21,985 nucleotides of DNA from Coptodactyla brooksi (Eukaryota > Arthropoda > Insecta > Coleoptera > Scarabaeidae): NCBI GenBank assembly GCA_033557675.1, contig JAWQRM010000503.1, positions 1-21,985 on the forward strand. The letters run 5' to 3'. The notes beneath the pieces were generated by a model. It searched no databases and was not told the origin of the DNA. It saw only the letters and a list, made by a program, of their open reading frames with translations. A program made the translations under genes and the position numbers. This document shows, piece after piece, positions 18,243 through 21,985 of this stretch; position 1 is the stretch's first letter; every line of letters starts with the position of its first letter.

Positions 18243-18830
18243 AACTGTATTTTATGGGAATGCTATTCGACAAAATAATAGTTCCATTGATGATATGCGC
18301 AAAAACCATATGGGCCATTTATTGCTATTATAGATCTGCTGATAATCAACCCATGCATTATTTCTGTCCAGTCGGAGCTAACTCATGGTACCAGTACACG
18401 ATAGCAAAGCTTAGAAAAAGTGCTTCTTCATATAAACATGGAGCCATTGGTACAGTAACCAATGGCTGTGATAGATGAGATAAAACCAATTTTTGCTGAA
18501 CTCAGCACCTAAACTATTAAAAAATGTCTGGACGGAGAAACTGAAAATGTTAATGAGTCTTTCAACTCTACTGTTTGAAAATACTACCCTAAAACATCTG
18601 GTTCTTTCAAAATTGTAGCTGATATAGCAATAAATGAGGCAAATGTTATTTTTAATGAAGGAAAAACTGTTAGAATAAGTTTAATGAAATGCATTGGTTT
18701 TAAGATTGGGTATTTCTCTATTATCTCTGCTTTCCAATCTGATCACACGTGTGAAAGGAGCAGAGATTAAAACGAAGTCCTCTACATTAGAGGCTAAGAG
18801 AATGAGAAAAAAGCTATGAGCTAAAAGTTT
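18243..18830 (+). pseudogene. Mutator-like transposase, 3' part
   Basis: Directly after the duplicated target, the frame gives YGNAIRQN (family 'YYG.AIR.N'), then in the next frame IWAIYCYY, CPVGANSWYQY (family 'CP.G..SWC.Y') and SYKHG. A third segment at 18520-18770 gives NESFNSTV, KYYPKTSG and a long helix-rich tail with KCIGFKIGYF. A Lys/Arg-rich end follows, out of frame, near 18790-18820. Its motif order is that of the C-terminal half of insect Mutator-type transposases. At least two frameshifts and stops disable it. Confidence 0.75.
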
Positions 18831-19459
18831 ATTAATCTAGAAGATCCTACATATTTTAAATAAAGAAATCTTTATCTTTATACTCGATTTTCTCAGTTTC
18901 TAATTTTCACAATTACCCGAAATATTAAAAGAAAGGAATGTGTAGAACTAAAAAATTTTAGGAGTATGTTCTACTGATCGATTTGTATTCAGTAAACCTG
19001 AATTATTTTAATGTGAGCAATAGATTTAAAAATATAGCATGATACATATCAAAATATTTACAAATTTCACTTTTTCTACTTTTTTAAAAATACTAAAATA
19101 TGAGATATCTTCTAGGTTCACAGAATAAAGGTAGTATTAAGCTTTAATTTGAGATAAAAATTGAAGTCTTACTATATATCTTTCAAAAGTTTCCGCAAAT
19201 GACGATTATTTGGCTGAAAACTCGACATTTTCGCACACAAACGAATGTACATACTGATACAAGTTCACTAATATTTCAAGGTTGTGCTATAGACAGGTGT
19301 CCAAACTTACGATAATAATGTTTTACATCTGATAATTTTAGCCATAACTTACTGGTGGCGCCAACGTTTGTCCAACGGCAGAAACATATTTGTACACCTG
19401 ATATAAAAGCAGACTCCAGCAGAGTCGAATGCATAAAAAAAATTCCCATTTGAAGAACA
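18831..19459. other. AT-rich, nothing recognised
   Basis: No coding similarity. It includes TGGTGGCGCCAAC at about 19351, which loosely resembles retroelement primer-binding sites. No LTR edge is visible beside it, so I do not call it. Confidence 0.4.
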
Positions 19460-20433
19460 AAAACCCAAATAAAGTCATTGCTAGGTCTTGTGGAATAGTT
19501 TACGAGATTTATACAAGACTTTACTAAAATAAGGGAGCCCTTGACTAAATTTCTGAATAACGAGCGCAATAATGTCATTATAGACGATACCTATAAAGCA
19601 TGTTTCGAAAAGTGTAAACAACTCTTGCGTAACGATCCTATTCTCATTTATCCTGACTACGAAACATTTTACTATAACAACTGATACAAGCAATGATGCT
19701 ATAGGAGGTGTCTTTTGGCTAGGATAGATTAAGATAAACCGGTCGCCTACTGTTCATGCACTTTTTCAAAAACCGAACGAAATTATAGCACTATAAAGAA
19801 AGAACCCTTAGGTATAATATATGTCCTAAAACAATTTCGACATTACGTTTATGGCACCATGTTCACCATGATCACCAACCACACGCTTCTTTTATGGCTG
19901 CATAACTTTAAGGATAATAATCTCAAGTTGCAACGCTAAAAAATATATCTCTAAGGGTATGGCTATAAAATTTTGTATAAAATTTGAAAGGAAGAGCAAA
20001 AAGTAGAATTAGCATTAATTACGCAGCATACGAAAAGAGCTGTTTTACTAAAGTAAATGTAGATGCGCAGGAAAACGATGACGATAATTTTAGCCTAAAT
20101 TCTAACGTTGTCTCAGCATATTCGACAACCACACATATAACTTGGGAGCAGATAGGTACGAAATTGCGATAATTCTTTTTGTATACACGTAATCGTCACA
20201 CCAACATTGAAATTAATCGAGGTATTAAGAAAATATTCTTTTGTCATATAAATAAAGAAAAGGCTTACAAAGAGTTATTCAAAATTTCAAAAGATTACGC
20301 AGATAATAGTACTCAATGGTTTTATTGTAATGATATCAATAAATTGTTATGTGTAGTCTACATAGACAAGTTCAGTAGACAAATTATGAAGTTAATCCGA
20401 TGTTTAACAAGATTAGAGCTAATAGAACATTAG
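19460..20433 (+). pseudogene. Ty3/gypsy pol fragment: RT end, RNase H, pre-integrase region
   Basis: The plus frame 19460-19683 gives SLLGLVE, then TRFIQDF (family 'SFLGL..YYRRFI..F'), KIREPLTKFL and LLRNDPILIYPDY, the RT connection region. After a frameshift, TDTSNDAIGGVF shows the first RNase H Asp. The frame 19733-19939 gives DKPVAYCSCTFSKTERNYST, a KKEPLGI segment with the Glu, and ITNHTLLLWL, where the usual TDH catalytic Asp is Asn. The ORFs 19984-20172 and 20179-20433 fit the variable linker and the pre-integrase region (WFYCNDINKLLCVVYIDK, RCLTRLELIE) of 412/mdg1-type gypsy elements; that subfamily call is from memory. The integrase finger and core are absent, as are LTRs. Confidence 0.75.
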
Positions 20434-20715
20434 AGCTACGGATGTAGAGAAACAATTTTCCTTTAGGAGTAAAGGAAATGTTAAACCATATAAAAAGTAG
20501 TTTCTTTTAGTAGAGTATAGACCAACAAGTTAGGAACTACATAAACGCACATAACGTATGTTAGAAGTCAAAATACAATAGATGGCCACCTAAACCGCTG
20601 TTTCAAATAACGCCACTCATTGAAAAACATTGGTCAATTACCAATTAAAAACTTTGGTCAAGGGGTAATCAGCGAACATACACTGGTTACAAACTGTGTA
20701 GCGAAAACATGAGCT
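20434..20715. other. Unassigned link between gypsy and mariner remnants
   Basis: No family seen; it may hold the worn 5' end of the mariner copy. Confidence 0.35.
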
Positions 20716-21465
20716 TTGGAAGCCAAGATATTCACGAACGGAGGTTCCGCTATTGACATCCAAAAATTTAAGACATTTGTAGAAACTGATCCATGTAACA
20801 CAGTCCCAGAGCTTCCTAATGAATTAGGCGCAAGAAAATTATTAAGCGCTGCCTATATTCACGTAACTAGAATGTCAAAACCTCAATTAATGAGTTCCTC
20901 AGGAATTGAACGAGAAAACATTGCAACGGAATGTATGCCTGTGTTAGACCCGTTTTAGTATTTCCCGATAGAATTGCGATATGCATTGAAATGTGCGCAG
21001 TACGTCTACAACTGTATACGTTCTACCCGATGCTTAGACCATGACGAAGTGCCAAACACTTTTCGGCACTAAAACCGCATCACAATCGAAGTTCTTTACA
21101 ATACCTACATAAATCGAGGTAAAACTATTTCAAGAATAAATGGTTCTTCAAGAAATGTTTCATAAGAAGCAATTCAATATTTCTACTCGACAAAGTTCAA
21201 CCGTCACGTTTCCGTTACAAATTATGCTTCAGAAAGTGCACGAATTGGACTACGAAAGTTTTCATTATCCAGCTCACTTACCAGAAGTCGTGCCAACCGA
21301 TTACCAGCTTTTCAGGTATTCCTACAACTTTTTGCAAGACAAATTCTTCATAGATCAATTGCATAACGCTAAAATTTTAACGTACTAGATTTAGAAGTCT
21401 CGTTTCTCGTTGACCAATCAGCTTAAATTCTAAAGTTTATTGTGAAGCTGCTTCAGTTGAAAGTT
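20716..21465 (+). pseudogene. mariner transposase remnant
   Basis: mariner transposases cut and paste DNA at TA sites with a D,D34D catalytic core. The ORF 20716-20958 fits the N-terminal DNA-binding part: AIDIQKFKTFVETDP (family 'D...LK.lVE.dP') and TVPELPNELG, ending LDPF where the family has DPFL. The central part with the first Asp is unreadable. The ORF 21140-21388 fits the C-terminal part: a QKVHELDYESFHYPAHLPE segment, PTDYQLF with the last catalytic Asp, and NFLQDKFF. The HDN box has been replaced, so the second Asp is missing. A NGNLL read near 21470 may be the end. Confidence 0.75.
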
Positions 21466-21500
21466 AAAAATGGCAATTTACTTATGAGCCAGTTGATAAT

Positions 21501-21528
21501 ATACTAGGTACTAGTACTTACCTAGTAT
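21501..21528. repeat. Perfect 10-bp palindrome arms, 8-base loop
   Basis: ATACTAGGTA (21501-21510), CTAGTACT, TACCTAGTAT (21519-21528). It lies between two mariner remnants that converge on it. Confidence 0.9.
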
Positions 21529-21596
21529 GACAATTAAATAACGGAAATTTTTAGATATACAAAAAAAACACATTCAATATGTTTGATTGATATTTT

Positions 21597-21690
21597 TTAT
21601 TCAAAATAGGTGCCATTTAAATCAATACACTTTCTACAACGATCAACCAATACATAGAGTCTTTTGAAAATTCTAAGCATTTTTTATATA
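21597..21690 (-). pseudogene. C-terminal end of a second mariner-type transposase
   Basis: The minus strand reads RCRKCIDLNGTYFE followed by a stop at 21597-21599. This is the standard 'W..CI...G.YFE' end of mariner-type proteins. Upstream frames on the same strand are unreadable beyond about 21690. Confidence 0.55.
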
Positions 21691-21985
21691 ACAGACCTTC
21701 TAGCTATATTCAACTTTTTTTGGAAATCGACGTTTGAAAAATGTTCATGCATAATTTGAAAAGTTATCGAACCTAAACGGTTGAACTGATGACCAAAATC
21801 AGTATATGTAAAAATATACAGAGTGTTCAAAAAATATATAACTTTAGTTCGTTATTGATTTTTGAAACCACCCTGCATCATTTTAAAACAGCCTATATAG
21901 GCATCTATCGCGGAATTTTTTTTTCGAAATTTGAAACCATTTAGGTATAATCATCCATCGCATCCTGATTGGTATGTACTTGTAT
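21691..21985. other. Probable transposon-end sequence, unassigned
   Basis: ATATACAGAGTGTTCAAAAA near 21815-21834 resembles the TATACAGGGTGTTC ends of many insect mariner-type elements, and a second CACCCTGCAT lies at about 21868. No partner repeat was found, so no element boundary is called. Confidence 0.3.

Larger units (their letters stand above)
17360..18830 (+). mobile_element. Mutator-type DNA transposon remnant, split by a Penelope insertion
   Basis: Transposase similarity flanks 17912-18242 on both sides and reads straight across once the insertion and one copy of the duplicated target are ignored. The upstream neighbour is the KRBA2-like gene, with the boundary near 17350. Terminal inverted repeats were not identified. 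Confidence 0.7.

Noticed and set aside
18025..18333. 102-codon ORF across the Penelope insertion
   Set aside because: It crosses the insertion border and joins ribozyme repeat to transposase codons, so it is a chance fusion.
18723..18770. ATCTCTGCTTTC / GAAAGGAGCAGAGAT inverted repeat
   Set aside because: It has a 3-base bulge and lies within transposase codons, so coding sequence explains it.
19345..19370. TGGTGGCGCCAAC as a primer-binding site
   Set aside because: No LTR end beside it, and it lies just upstream of the RT rather than before gag.
1..21985. tRNA, rRNA or tRNA-derived SINE
   Set aside because: I looked for cloverleaf arms and A/B box pairs and saw none convincing; a covariance-model scan would settle it.

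Overview
This window looks like a gene-poor, AT-rich stretch of an animal genome, most likely an arthropod. I found no intact host protein-coding gene, no tRNA and no rRNA. What can be recognised is almost entirely transposon debris from at least eight lineages, all broken by stop codons, frameshifts, deletions or nested insertions. The mix (Jockey/CR1-type and RNase H-bearing non-LTR elements, Ty3/gypsy, Penelope-like elements, Polinton/Maverick, mariner, a Mutator-type transposase and a KRBA2-like integrase) is typical of arthropods. No sequence here fixes the species.

Layout. 20-1110: minus-strand non-LTR reverse transcriptase (RT). 1480-2800: two Penelope-type hammerhead ribozyme copies, with a long hairpin between them. 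2800-8390: mostly unassigned AT-rich DNA with small tandem and inverted repeats and one weak exon candidate (4931-5068). 8392-9260: two plus-strand non-LTR RT fragments in scrambled order. 9840-10150: a CpG-richer non-coding block with homeodomain-type motifs. 10843-11265: Penelope linker and GIY-YIG endonuclease remnant. 12042-13720: RNase H-bearing non-LTR element. 13898-14860, perhaps to 15290: Polinton protease and minor capsid remnants. 15675-17350: KRBA2-like integrase gene with an intron-like interruption. 17360-18830: Mutator-type transposase split by a 331-bp Penelope-type insertion that carries hammerhead motifs in both orientations and has a visible target-site duplication. 19460-20433: Ty3/gypsy RT/RNase H and pre-integrase region. 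20716-21690: two mariner remnants facing each other around a palindrome.

The genes do not work together as a pathway. The order is historical: elements landed in and beside each other and decayed. The clearest chronology is the ribozyme-bearing Penelope piece inserted into an older Mutator-type transposase. The most interesting signals are structured RNAs rather than proteins: four hammerhead or hammerhead-derived motifs plus a partial one, and several strong hairpins. Most recognisable remnants from 8.4 kb onward lie on the plus strand, so transcription through the region would yield sense-oriented transposon RNA.
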